The notes under the pieces are model-generated. The model saw nothing but the letters and a program-made list of their open reading frames with translations, was not told where the DNA came from and did not search any database. A stretch of DNA of 28,997 nt from a virus, in the IMG/VR virus record IMGVR_UViG_3300042887_000857, positions 1-28,997 of that record. One strand, written 5' to 3'. Position numbers and translations under genes: made by a program. This document shows positions 3,993 to 10,614 of the stretch, one piece after another. The stretch's first letter is position 1, and the number at the start of each line of letters is the position of its first letter.

Positions 3993-4021
3993 ATCTTAAC
4001 ACGCATCTTGGTTGTTGTCAA
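3993..4021 (-). promoter_or_regulatory. sigma70 promoter of the tRNA operon
   Basis: TTGACA at 4016-4021, a 17-base spacer, and TAAGAT at 3993-3998 preceded by TGT, an extended -10. Transcription should begin near 3986 and run through the whole tRNA cluster. The -35 is perfect and the -10 matches four of six bases. Confidence 0.8.
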
Positions 4022-4047
4022 CAACTTTTTGAAATTTTTTTCACTTC

Positions 4048-4063
4048 GTTGTTTTCTAGCAAC
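4048..4063 (-). repeat. GTTG-N8-CAAC palindromic motif, copy 1
   Basis: A 16-base motif (GTTGCTAGAAAACAAC on the minus strand) 26 bp upstream of the -35 of the tRNA promoter. Three similar motifs lie upstream of two other phage promoters. Confidence 0.45.
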
Positions 4064-4068
4064 ACAAA

Positions 4069-4098
4069 GAAAAACCCCCTAGTTTTTACGCTAGGGGG
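4069..4098 (-). terminator. Rho-independent terminator after the MazG-like unit
   Basis: On the minus strand CCCCCTAG (4091-4098) and CTAGGGGG (4075-4082) form an 8-bp G/C-rich stem with an 8-base loop, followed by TTTTTCTTTG. It separates the MazG-like unit from the tRNA promoter. Confidence 0.85.
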
Positions 4099-4147
4099 CT
4101 TGTCTTTGTATTCAGTTGGACTTTTTAGTCCTCAGGTACAAGCCCCC
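4094..4147 (-). promoter_or_regulatory. Possible antiterminator partner of the terminator
   Basis: GGGGGCTTGT (4138-4147) can pair over ten bases with ACAAGCCCCC (4094-4103), which includes most of one arm of the terminator stem. The two helices exclude each other. An inner GGACT/AGTCC hairpin fills the loop. The arrangement resembles a transcription attenuator; no ligand or trigger is apparent. Confidence 0.45.
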
Positions 4148-4251
4148 ATTCCAGGTGTGTGGCTATCGGCAATCTCAAAGCGAGATACACCCTGCCAATT
4201 GCATGACGCTGGCATTGTGTTTCTATATGAGAGTTTCGATAATTGCTTCAT
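4132..4251 (-). CDS. Possible 39-residue peptide in the structured tail of the MazG-like unit
   Basis: An open frame of 39 codons starts at an ATG overlapping the TGA of the MazG-like gene (ATGA) and ends with TGA at 4132-4134, directly after the first arm of the possible antiterminator. The peptide begins MKQLSKLSYR and ends HTPGMGACT; no family is recognised. AAGGA lies further upstream than usual. The same DNA also has hairpin-forming potential (ATCTC/GAGAT inside GGTGT/ACACC), so it may be a leader-like peptide, a real small gene or only structured RNA. Confidence 0.4.
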   Translation of the reverse strand: MKQLSKLSYRNTMPASCNWQGVSRFEIADSHTPGMGACT

Positions 4252-4529
4252 TGAAGTTTGTCTTCCTTAAAAATATCTGACCATTGTGTCAGTCTATTAC
4301 GTTTGTTTAGTTCTGCTTTAAAAATTTCTGAGTCATCTACAACATTATGTTGTTTCAACAATGTAATCATACATTGTAAGTCACCAAGTTCTCCTGCAAG
4401 CCTTTGACGATTGGTTTGATCTAGATACATTTCATCAATACCAAATCGAAAAATCTTACTGATTGCTTGAATCACCTCTGCACATTCTTCCTGTGTGATC
4501 CTAAGAATCTCTTTTTGTTTCTCATTCAT
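4248..4529 (-). CDS. MazG-like nucleotide pyrophosphohydrolase
   Basis: A 93-residue all-alpha protein of the MazG/phosphoribosyl-ATP pyrophosphohydrolase-like group. These enzymes use Mg2+ to cut nucleoside triphosphates to monophosphate and pyrophosphate. The signature EECAE (about residues 14-18) and ELGD (about 47-50) matches the EExxE...ExxD metal-binding pattern, with EVIQAISKIFRFG as the helix between. The start at 4529 is chosen because AAAGGA lies six bases upstream; upstream sequence in this frame runs into the promoter. Phage MazG proteins are thought to adjust nucleotide or ppGpp pools. The length suits the short single-domain phage forms. Confidence 0.8.
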   Translation of the reverse strand: MNEKQKEILRITQEECAEVIQAISKIFRFGIDEMYLDQTNRQRLAGELGDLQCMITLLKQHNVVDDSEIFKAELNKRNRLTQWSDIFKEDKLQ

Positions 4530-4551
4530 TATATATCCTTTGAACACTACA

Positions 4552-4580
4552 ATTATATCACAATCAAAAGTTTTTTTCAA
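4552..4580 (-). promoter_or_regulatory. sigma70 promoter for the MazG-like gene
   Basis: TTGAAA at 4575-4580, 17-base spacer, TATAAT at 4552-4557, with TGA just before the -10 (extended -10). The start of transcription falls near 4545, a few bases upstream of the ribosome site. Confidence 0.8.
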
Positions 4581-4676
4581 GTTTTTTATTAAGGGGCACG
4601 GTTGTCTATTTCACAATAGTCTGCTGTTGTTTAAAACTGAGCCATTGAAGTCCAATTGGCAAGTTCCCCATTCTGA

Positions 4677-4976
4677 TCATTGAATGAATTGTTTCACTAA
4701 GAAACTTTTCACTTCACTCGCATAGCGAAAACTCTTTATAAACTTCTTACCATTAATCCTATACTGCACTTCTACATTCTTAGGTGCTTTCACTAGGACT
4801 GCACCATAACAATCTTTTGATAACCCAAATGGTATCACATATGCATCACCTTTGTCAAGTTTTTGCTTGCGGTAACCATTTGCGCCTTTGATTCGATCTA
4901 GCGCACCGAATCTCACGGTGTCTAAAATCTCTGTGGCAATCGATTGCCTAGGACCCATTCCATCAAAATACATCAT
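4677..4976 (-). CDS. Conserved phage protein of unknown function
   Basis: A 99-residue basic protein, probably cytoplasmic. It contains FDGMGPRQSIATEIL near the N-terminus and a beta-rich middle (DAYVIPFGLSKDCYGAVLVKAP...VQYRINGKKFIKSFRYA). It has no signal peptide or membrane segment. Its ATG overlaps the TGA of the upstream gene by one base, pointing to coupled translation; it is the last gene of the unit starting at 6471-6499. I do not recognise a family with a known role. Confidence 0.65.
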   Translation of the reverse strand: MMYFDGMGPRQSIATEILDTVRFGALDRIKGANGYRKQKLDKGDAYVIPFGLSKDCYGAVLVKAPKNVEVQYRINGKKFIKSFRYASEVKSFLVKQFIQ

Positions 4977-5635
4977 CAGAAATACACCATAATCGTTTTG
5001 TTGTCATTCGGATCGGTACAGTAGTGACATTGCAAAGTAATTCTATGTTCATCCGGCAATGTATAAAACCCACCGATCTTATGCAACATTGTTGATTTCC
5101 ACATGTTGAATTGTCCGTAGTGATAATTTTTGACACACTTGTTGCCAGCATCATCTAGATAATCCAACCACGCACCATTCTTCGGTTTCTCTATAAGTAA
5201 CAATACAGAATGCACCGTATTCATATCTACATCAGGTCGATACAAAAGTATACTTCGATCTTGATGATAGTATGAGGGTGAATATTGTATTGGCACTTTA
5301 CTGATATGAAATCCTGGAACCGTAAGCCCATTATACAACTTAACCTTCTTGCCTGTCAAGTCTTCAATTCGTTTGAAGATACGATCATAAATCCATTTGA
5401 ATTCCTTCAACAGAATTTTTTGCGTATCCCGATTGATATCTTCCTCTTTCTTATCGTTCGATTCCATTTCATACAGAGAATCGCCTAGAGTGTAGAAAAA
5501 AGTTTTCTTCGCAGGAGAATATCCAATTGCATCTTGACCAGTTACCATTGTCCATTTTCGCTTGAGTGCGAGAACAGATTGGCGCAGTTTTAGTCTTTCG
5601 ATCTCACTATAAAAATCTTTTTCAGAATGAATCAT
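4976..5635 (-). CDS. Possible 2OG-Fe(II) oxygenase-like protein
   Basis: A 219-residue protein. The N-terminal half is charged and helical. The C-terminal half has the layout of a double-stranded beta-helix oxygenase: an H-x-D (YYHQDRS), a later His (MLHKIGGFY) about 60 residues on, and an Arg in the next strand (HRITLQCHY). In such enzymes these bind iron and 2-oxoglutarate. The assignment is inferred from this spacing only. The start at 5635 is preferred because the longer frame lies inside the upstream gene; it overlaps that gene by 14 bases. Confidence 0.45.
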   Translation of the reverse strand: MIHSEKDFYSEIERLKLRQSVLALKRKWTMVTGQDAIGYSPAKKTFFYTLGDSLYEMESNDKKEEDINRDTQKILLKEFKWIYDRIFKRIEDLTGKKVKLYNGLTVPGFHISKVPIQYSPSYYHQDRSILLYRPDVDMNTVHSVLLLIEKPKNGAWLDYLDDAGNKCVKNYHYGQFNMWKSTMLHKIGGFYTLPDEHRITLQCHYCTDPNDNKTIMVYF

Positions 5636-5864
5636 CCACCGAACCACCATAGTCTTCATCGGTACCCCAACCTGCCGATGCAAGTGCCGATTGTGCATCA
5701 CCGTCCATTGAATCGTCATAACCAGAGTCATCATATTCAATTGAATTGATAACCTCTTCGATCCAACGCATTGGCCATCCCTTCAAATCACGAATTTCGG
5801 TAGCGGTATATCCTGCGATATACATTTCCTCAATATCAATCATAACTTCAGACATTTTACTCAT
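5622..5864 (-). CDS. Small acidic protein with HTH-like segment
   Basis: An 80-residue protein. Residues 15-40 (MYIAGYTATEIRDLKGWPMRWIEEVI) look like a helix-turn-helix of the type found in small phage and sigma-like DNA-binding proteins; the C-terminal half is very rich in Asp, Gly and Ser (DDSGYDDSMDGD). The start shares ATGA with the upstream stop. It may bind DNA or a transcription partner, but no target is indicated. Confidence 0.6.
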   Translation of the reverse strand: MSKMSEVMIDIEEMYIAGYTATEIRDLKGWPMRWIEEVINSIEYDDSGYDDSMDGDAQSALASAGWGTDEDYGGSVDDSF

Positions 5865-6208
5865 GCTAGTTCCCTTTGTTTATCCAAAACTTGTTGATAC
5901 GTCATTGCTGGTTCTTTGCTAGTGATAGCACCATCAAACTGTAACTGAGACCTCTCAAACCATGAAAGGTAATCATCACTTTCCACAGACCAATCAACCA
6001 TGTATTCACTTGAGTAATCCGTATCAGTTTCAATACCGGTCAAAGCAAACTTCACAAACTCATTATAGTCTATGTTAAGAGGAACGTCAAGTATCTTATA
6101 CTCGGAACCGCCTTTTGCTTTCCAATACTGAGGGCATTCACCTGTACCATCCCAATCATGTGCGCCATAATTTTCGTGATATTGGGTGCGAATAACAAGC
6201 ATAACCAT
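5861..6208 (-). CDS. Conserved phage protein (IRTQYHENYGAHDWDG type)
   Basis: A 115-residue acidic protein with a distinctive N-terminus (VIRTQYHENYGAHDW followed by ECPQYWKAKGGSEY) that I associate with uncharacterised proteins of tailed phages. Many aromatic and acidic residues, no membrane segment. The ATG overlaps the upstream TAA by one base (TAATG), and the stop overlaps the next start as ATGA, so the genes are tightly coupled. A second in-frame ATG lies two codons on. Confidence 0.65.
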   Translation of the reverse strand: MVMLVIRTQYHENYGAHDWDGTGECPQYWKAKGGSEYKILDVPLNIDYNEFVKFALTGIETDTDYSSEYMVDWSVESDDYLSWFERSQLQFDGAITSKEPAMTYQQVLDKQRELA

Positions 6209-6441
6209 TATACAGTCTCCGTGCTTTTTGCGTCCATCATTTCGAACAGAATAAACTTCGCAACATTTAATTGCTTGCGAACATCTTCGGCTCGACCCAT
6301 TGCAGTCAACTCTTGGCAGTCAGAAAGAATACCTGCTACGACCATTTCAAGACCGGACAACTTTGCAGTCAGCCCTTCCATGTAGTCTTCACGAATATCT
6401 TCTTTTGTCATACCGAACATTGCAATTTCTTTAGCGGACAT
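6208..6441 (-). CDS. Small phage protein, first gene of its unit
   Basis: A 77-residue, probably all-helical cytoplasmic protein (LTAKLSGLEMVVAGILSDCQELTAMGRAEDVRKQLNVA, then FILFEMMDA). It could dimerise through its long amphipathic helices. A ribosome site AAAGG precedes the ATG and a near-perfect promoter lies just upstream. No function can be assigned. Confidence 0.7.
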   Translation of the reverse strand: MSAKEIAMFGMTKEDIREDYMEGLTAKLSGLEMVVAGILSDCQELTAMGRAEDVRKQLNVAKFILFEMMDAKSTETV

Positions 6442-6470
6442 AACTTGCCTTTCTCAATTTCAACACAACC

Positions 6471-6499
6471 ATTATATCAACAATCCAAGTACCTGTCAA
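6471..6499 (-). promoter_or_regulatory. Consensus sigma70 promoter
   Basis: TTGACA at 6494-6499, 17-base spacer, TATAAT at 6471-6476, with TGA before the -10. Both hexamers are perfect, so this should be a strong host-polymerase promoter, presumably early. It drives the five genes from 6441 to 4677. Confidence 0.88.
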
Positions 6500-6507
6500 G
6501 TCTTTTT

Positions 6508-6846
6508 TCACAGATACAGAGGACCAGTCCAACGAACGGTGTAGCCACCATCCAGAATGTTACCGCGAGCCGCGTTACGTGCAGGAGCCGCCCAACCAGC
6601 CGCTTTCAGAATGTCGCCTTTACGGAATTTCTTGTCCGTATCAGTCTTCACAATAAAACCCCAAACGGAAGAACCAGTAACAACTTTGATATACTTGCTA
6701 CCTTCATCAATACGAATGCCATTGATAAACTCATCAAGCATACGGGCTTGAATCTCGGTGCGAGGTTTACCGCTTAACGTTTGCCAACCTTCATAGTCAG
6801 CAACAATGTCATTCTTCAAGGTTTCGAGGGCTTCGTTCATCATCAT
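6508..6846 (-). CDS. Conserved phage protein with SH3-like fold
   Basis: A 112-residue protein beginning MMMNEALETLKNDIVADYEGWQ. The C-terminal half (KYIKVVTGSSVWGFIVKT, then KFRKGDILKAAGWAAPARNAARGNILDG) is a pattern repeatedly seen in phage proteins of unknown role and suggests a small beta-barrel: hydrophobic strands with a KKFRKGD turn. The start at 6846 follows GGAG by three to four bases; the next two Met codons are also possible starts. It has its own promoter (6877-6904) and appears monocistronic. Confidence 0.7.
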   Translation of the reverse strand: MMMNEALETLKNDIVADYEGWQTLSGKPRTEIQARMLDEFINGIRIDEGSKYIKVVTGSSVWGFIVKTDTDKKFRKGDILKAAGWAAPARNAARGNILDGGYTVRWTGPLYL

Positions 6847-6876
6847 TTTCTCCGTGTTTCTCAATCAACAGAGTCT

Positions 6877-6904
6877 ATTCTACACGATTCGGAGGGTATG
6901 TCAA
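6877..6904 (-). promoter_or_regulatory. sigma70 promoter for the SH3-like gene
   Basis: TTGACA at 6899-6904, 16-base spacer, TAGAAT at 6877-6882. Two GTTG-N8-CAAC motifs lie directly upstream. Confidence 0.75.
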
Positions 6905-6918
6905 GGGTTATTTTCAAT

Positions 6919-6934
6919 GTTGGGTAAAAACAAC
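6919..6934 (-). repeat. GTTG-N8-CAAC palindromic motif, copy 2
   Basis: GTTGTTTTTACCCAAC on the minus strand, 14 bases upstream of the -35 of the promoter at 6877-6904. Confidence 0.5.
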
Positions 6935-6941
6935 ACAGTAT

Positions 6942-6957
6942 GTTGCAAAAAAACAAC
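6942..6957 (-). repeat. GTTG-N8-CAAC palindromic motif, copy 3
   Basis: GTTGTTTTTTTGCAAC on the minus strand, seven bases further upstream than copy 2, so its start is 23 bases (about two helical turns) from that of copy 2. Confidence 0.5.
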
Positions 6958-7020
6958 GCTTTAGGGCGGTTTTGGGCGGTTTTTGCTAGGGGGTGAGTGT
7001 CAGAGTGTCAATCCAACGAG

Positions 7021-7042
7021 AAAACCGCCTAGAGGGCGGTTT
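7021..7042 (-). terminator. Terminator of the 13.2-7.06 kb operon
   Basis: The minus strand forms AAACCGCC-CTCTA-GGCGGTTT, an 8-bp stem, then one more T and CTCG. The U-tract is short, so termination may be partial. It lies 19 bases after the stop of the last gene in the operon. Two more GGCGGTTTT copies occur at 6964-6983. Confidence 0.65.
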
Positions 7043-7060
7043 GGGGTGTCTAAATTAGTG

Positions 7061-7324
7061 TCAGATATCGGTGTTTGTAGTATGAATGCCGATTTTGGAT
7101 AGTTGTTTTCTAGCCTCTTTCAGGTCAGAATCTTCTACCGCGGCATCACACATACGTAAATGGTACATTGCCATTAACTCTAGTGCATAATGTATATCAT
7201 CTTCGTCAACAACTGACATCCACTTCCTGATTGTGGCTTTGGATGCGTTGATCAGAAACTTTAAATTGTCTAAGTCTCTTTGAGTGAGTCCGTCATAGTC
7301 TCTATTGGTAATCTTCGAATTCAT
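7061..7324 (-). CDS. Helical phage protein of unknown function
   Basis: An 87-residue protein, mostly helical (LTQRDLDNLKFLINASKATIRKW, then DIHYALELMAMYHLRMCDAAVED). No membrane or catalytic motif. The ATG at 7324 follows GAGGA by five bases and lies 22 bases inside the end of the upstream gene. It is the last gene before the operon terminator. Confidence 0.65.
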   Translation of the reverse strand: MNSKITNRDYDGLTQRDLDNLKFLINASKATIRKWMSVVDEDDIHYALELMAMYHLRMCDAAVEDSDLKEARKQLSKIGIHTTNTDI

Positions 7325-7487
7325 CAAAGTCCTCTTCCCTTATATTTTTCGGATCAAGAAACTTAAATTGCTTCTTCATCTTATCTTTTTTCTTTTGGGA
7401 TTCACTTACCTGCTTTACTTTCTTTCGCGGACGATCTTCGTCTTCGTAAAATTCGCGAAAACTGTTATATTTTTTAGTCTTAGCCAT
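7302..7487 (-). CDS. Small charged phage protein
   Basis: A 61-residue protein that opens with MAKTKKYNSFREFYEDED, has a Lys-rich middle (KKVKQVSESQKKKDKMKKQ) and an acidic end. Short proteins of this style accompany the DUF6433-like gene in some T4-like phages, as I recall. It is probably disordered. It starts four bases after the stop of that gene and overlaps the next gene by 23 bases. Confidence 0.65.
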   Translation of the reverse strand: MAKTKKYNSFREFYEDEDRPRKKVKQVSESQKKKDKMKKQFKFLDPKNIREEDFDEFEDYQ

Positions 7488-7491
7488 AGCG

Positions 7492-7938
7492 TTATGAATT
7501 AGGTTCTCCTAGAAAAACTTCTGGTAGTGCTTCTTCTACCAACTTACGGTTGATGCCTTTATATGACAACTTCTTGTCTTTCACCTGAATAACAAGTTTT
7601 GCTTCTTCAGGTGATACTGCTTCCAGAATCTCAATAAAGATTTTTTCTTTTCTGATTCTATTCAGATTTGATGCTGGTAGCAAGTATTCTAGTTTCCGAA
7701 TTTCGGAAGGTAGGCGATTCAATCCCATATTTGCGGGAACTTCCATTTCCTTGTATGGGGGTGAACCCTCAGGTAAATCAAAAGTCACATCTTTGCGAAA
7801 AGCATACCACATCAATACTTTAACCTCTTTGCGTAGATTTGCAATTTGTGTCAAAGCGCCTGACCTTTTAGGGGCAGGTAAATCGGAGACATGTTTTAAA
7901 ATCTCCGGTATAGTCATCTTACCAATATCAATAGCCAT
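7492..7938 (-). CDS. DUF6433-like T4-type phage protein
   Basis: A 148-residue protein. The N-terminus (KMTIPEILKHVSDLPAPKRSGAL) and the segment LRKEVKVLMWYAFRKDVTFDLPEG followed by LPxxIRKLEYLLP match my recollection of the family annotated DUF6433 in marine T4-like phages; its function is unknown. In those genomes it often lies beside RNase H, as here. A ribosome site AGGAA falls in the last codons of the rnh gene just upstream. No database check was possible. Confidence 0.65.
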   Translation of the reverse strand: MAIDIGKMTIPEILKHVSDLPAPKRSGALTQIANLRKEVKVLMWYAFRKDVTFDLPEGSPPYKEMEVPANMGLNRLPSEIRKLEYLLPASNLNRIRKEKIFIEILEAVSPEEAKLVIQVKDKKLSYKGINRKLVEEALPEVFLGEPNS

Positions 7939-7940
7939 AT

Positions 7941-8807
7941 TTAAAATTCCTGAATGTGTTCCATAAGCATTTTCATGCGGTGTTTAATTAAGTAGTCGAA
8001 AATCTTCTCTCTACCGTTTTGTTTAGCGTTCTTATATGTATCTAGAATGTTTTGCTTATATTCCTCAGGAATTTTGGACAAGTCGATCAACATCTCATTT
8101 CTTCGATAGTTTCTCAGCATGTTTTCGTCACAAAAAGCCTCAGGTTCTTGATCCATCCAGTTATTTAGTTTTTTCTCAGTTACAGGTTTCTGCCGACTTT
8201 CAGTAACAAAGCAATCATCACCACTAAGAAAATTAGGAATACCATCGCTTCTATCCCCCTTAATTATATGTTCTTTTAGGAATTTATCGGGTTCGGTATT
8301 ACGAATGAACTTCTTTGCCATAGGACTAAACTGATCAACATTTACGAACTTTTGCAATTGTTGAAAGTCTTTGTCACTTGATAAAATCAGAATCTTTTCA
8401 GTATCGGCATTCTTCAGGTAAACCCCATATTCATGACATAGTGTGCCGATTACATCATCGGCTTCAGTCTTTTCAACTTGAACAACACGATATGGAAAGT
8501 TTTCACGAATCTCATCGCGGACTTTATTCAAAGTCTCAAAGATCATGTTCCAGTCAAATGGTGACGCTTCGCGATCCTTCCTGCGCCCATGCTTGTAGTA
8601 TGGAAACAGGTCTCTGCGCCAATACTTTTTATCATCGGAACAAATGATCATTTCGCCATATTCATCTTTGAATTTGACGTTATACATTCTCAACGAATTG
8701 AGAACCATATGACGAATCAGGTTTTCGTCAATCTGATTTGATGCATTCGAATTGATTTGCATCATCAGGTTTGAAATCATCACCTGATTCAAGTCAACTA
8801 AGATCAT
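7941..8807 (-). CDS. rnh: RNase H / 5'-3' exonuclease (T4 Rnh family)
   Basis: A 288-residue flap-endonuclease-family nuclease. T4 RNase H removes RNA primers and nearby DNA from lagging-strand fragments. The acidic active-site motifs are in order: DLN near residue 5, CSDDKKYWRRDLFPYYK with KHGRRK (about 56-78), EKTEADDVIG (about 112-121), LSSDKDFQQLQ (about 142-152) and KGDRSDGIPNFL (about 183-194). Length is close to T4 Rnh (305). The ATG shares ATGA with the upstream stop. It acts in the cytoplasm with the phage replisome, whose other parts are outside this window. Confidence 0.92.
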   Translation of the reverse strand: MILVDLNQVMISNLMMQINSNASNQIDENLIRHMVLNSLRMYNVKFKDEYGEMIICSDDKKYWRRDLFPYYKHGRRKDREASPFDWNMIFETLNKVRDEIRENFPYRVVQVEKTEADDVIGTLCHEYGVYLKNADTEKILILSSDKDFQQLQKFVNVDQFSPMAKKFIRNTEPDKFLKEHIIKGDRSDGIPNFLSGDDCFVTESRQKPVTEKKLNNWMDQEPEAFCDENMLRNYRRNEMLIDLSKIPEEYKQNILDTYKNAKQNGREKIFDYLIKHRMKMLMEHIQEF

Positions 8808-9370
8808 GCTTCTTCTTCCTCATCGGACCATGTGCCCTTTTTATTTCGATATTCTGCGGCTTCTTCGCCATACGCTTCATCAGCATGTTTGTCGCATAGA
8901 GTTCGGTGCCATCCAAGTGGGTAATACGTGCCAGCATTACCACATTCTTCGCATGTTCGGTAACTCATGTTTTCTGCGAATGAGATATAATTATAATGCG
9001 TTTCGCTGGCTCTGTCAACATAGAAACGTAGTCCGCCGAATTTTTCTTTGATTTGTGATGCCACAGGAATACGTTCGGATTCTTCTTCCATCTTTACTTT
9101 TGCTTCGGCAATCATTTCATTGGTGATAGGCTCGCCACCTTTCCACGGATACGCACCACCTTCTTCTTTCCATTTTACAAGATTTTCGTATCGGTCTTTT
9201 GCGTGTCGATATTGACTATACAACATGCCGCATAGCACATCGATAATGTTATACCAGCCATCACCATGGCTGAATCCCCAACACATTGCAGTTTGTGTCA
9301 TTGGTGCATTGCGATCCCTAAAGATCAGAGGATACTTTTCACACAATGCTTTATCAAGTTTCTCATTCAT
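8804..9370 (-). CDS. Zinc-ribbon-containing conserved phage protein
   Basis: A 188-residue protein. The N-terminal part (KYPLIFRDRNAPMTQTAMCWGFSHGDGWYNIID) and the middle QIKEKFGGLRFYVDRAS are typical of an uncharacterised family shared by tailed phages and some prophages. The C-terminal CEECG...WHRTLCDKHAD (about 150-171) looks like a zinc-binding knuckle using Cys and His. The tail is highly acidic. It overlaps neighbours by 4 and 8 bases. Confidence 0.7.
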   Translation of the reverse strand: MNEKLDKALCEKYPLIFRDRNAPMTQTAMCWGFSHGDGWYNIIDVLCGMLYSQYRHAKDRYENLVKWKEEGGAYPWKGGEPITNEMIAEAKVKMEEESERIPVASQIKEKFGGLRFYVDRASETHYNYISFAENMSYRTCEECGNAGTYYPLGWHRTLCDKHADEAYGEEAAEYRNKKGTWSDEEEEA

Positions 9371-9824
9371 ATTCTTTATATTCTGTAGTGGGTGTATATG
9401 GAAAAGTTACAGGCACTCTGCTTTCTCTACTAGTAAAATAAGACTTGTGTTTATCACCTTCTTCATTTACGTACCAATCGTAGAAAACAATCCCGTTAAT
9501 ATCATATGCGCCGTCATTGTCTTTAAATACATGACTGCAACGTTTATTCTGCCACAGAGTGGCACCATTATGTTCTGCAACATCCACCCATTCCCAATCT
9601 TCACCAGTCAAAGGAACAAGAGGTTCAAATGATGCAAGTTTCTTGAATAGATTAATTGCATATGGAGCAGAAGAACCTGAATGCCCTTCATCACCAAATA
9701 CATCAAGCAATTTCAATACATGCTTGCAAATGGCTTCTTGCATTTCATCTTCAAATTGATTGTTTTCATCAATCCATCCAGCGGCACGAAATTCATCTCG
9801 CGCATGTCGTTCATAATTTGTCAT
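9363..9824 (-). CDS. Conserved phage protein (GHSGSSAPY type)
   Basis: A 153-residue protein starting MTNYERHARDEFRAAGW. It contains DEGHSGSSAPYAINLFKKL, then FEPLVPLTGEDWEW, then WQNKRCSHVFKD, a combination known from many phage genomes without known function. It is probably cytoplasmic. I prefer the start at 9824, where ATG overlaps the upstream TGA; an earlier ATG at 9836 sits directly on the AGAGG that should serve as ribosome site. Confidence 0.7.
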   Translation of the reverse strand: MTNYERHARDEFRAAGWIDENNQFEDEMQEAICKHVLKLLDVFGDEGHSGSSAPYAINLFKKLASFEPLVPLTGEDWEWVDVAEHNGATLWQNKRCSHVFKDNDGAYDINGIVFYDWYVNEEGDKHKSYFTSRESRVPVTFPYTPTTEYKEYE

Positions 9825-10390
9825 GGTCCAGTCCATCCTCTTTCTTTATACTTTTCAACACGGCTAACTAAAATATTACCCATGAAACCTTTCTTGTTTG
9901 GAACAATGCGCTTGTTTTTAATTGAGTCATATTGTTCCCGTGAAATATAGAATTGTTTTTCTTTCAACTTCAAGTATGGCATACAATGAATGAAGTCAAA
10001 TGTAGAACGTGCTTCTTCTGCGGTTGCTTTAGTAATCACTTGAATGCCGTTCTGAAACGTTACCGCATTCTCTGTTATCAACTTTCCGTTTGTATTTGGA
10101 ACTCCTCTGTAATTAGGATTTACATCTGCAATTAGTCGAGTAACAGTTCCATCCATGGTTGTCATGGTTTCAAATTGTTTAATGGCTTCAGCATCAGTCA
10201 AATATACATCATAGTCTTTAGGTGAAGTCATATGAAACGTTGATGAAATGCATCCACCAGTCACAATGCCCTTTTCGATAATAAGATTTTGTAGATGCTT
10301 CGGCATCATACCAAGCAAACTACCAAAGTCATTGTATAGTTTTGTCTTGACAGACAGAATAGATGCCGTCTCAAGTTCAGTAAACATCAT
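9821..10390 (-). CDS. Nucleotidyltransferase-fold protein
   Basis: A 189-residue protein with the core of the polymerase-beta-type nucleotidyltransferase superfamily: an N-terminal helix, then VTGGCISS (about 43-50) and the metal-binding pair in PKDYDVYL (about 57-64, D59 and D61). A possible third acidic residue is in STFDFIHC near 137-139. Homologous-looking proteins occur in T4-like phages. The substrate is unknown; tRNA, antibiotic or protein modification are all possible. The start shares ATGA with the upstream gene. Confidence 0.6.
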   Translation of the reverse strand: MMFTELETASILSVKTKLYNDFGSLLGMMPKHLQNLIIEKGIVTGGCISSTFHMTSPKDYDVYLTDAEAIKQFETMTTMDGTVTRLIADVNPNYRGVPNTNGKLITENAVTFQNGIQVITKATAEEARSTFDFIHCMPYLKLKEKQFYISREQYDSIKNKRIVPNKKGFMGNILVSRVEKYKERGWTGP

Positions 10391-10614
10391 TTAGATTCCC
10401 ATGCCCAATTAACAACAATCCAATCACTCAAACAATCTTCGAATGAATAGTTCTGATCCACATAAGATTGTTCAAACTTCTCACACATTTTTTTGTACCA
10501 ATACGGATAGTAGTTTTTGCGAATATCATCTTCAGAAAGAGTTACAACATATCCGCCACTTTCATCTGCAAGTGGACTATCCGGATCGTATTCATTATAA
10601 CTGTAGTATCTCAT
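10387..10614 (-). CDS. Small conserved phage protein (MRYYSYNEYDP type)
   Basis: A 75-residue acidic protein rich in Tyr and Trp: MRYYSYNEYDPDSP, then SEDDIRKNYYPYWYKKMCEKF, then YSFEDCLSDWIVVNWAWE. The pattern recurs in large phages and has no known function. Four-base ATGA overlaps on both sides show tight coupling. Confidence 0.7.
   Translation of the reverse strand: MRYYSYNEYDPDSPLADESGGYVVTLSEDDIRKNYYPYWYKKMCEKFEQSYVDQNYSFEDCLSDWIVVNWAWESK

Noticed and set aside
4049-4270. A 73-codon plus-strand frame
   Set aside because: It crosses the terminator hairpin and the antisense of the MazG-like gene end and has no ribosome site. The minus-strand structures explain the region.
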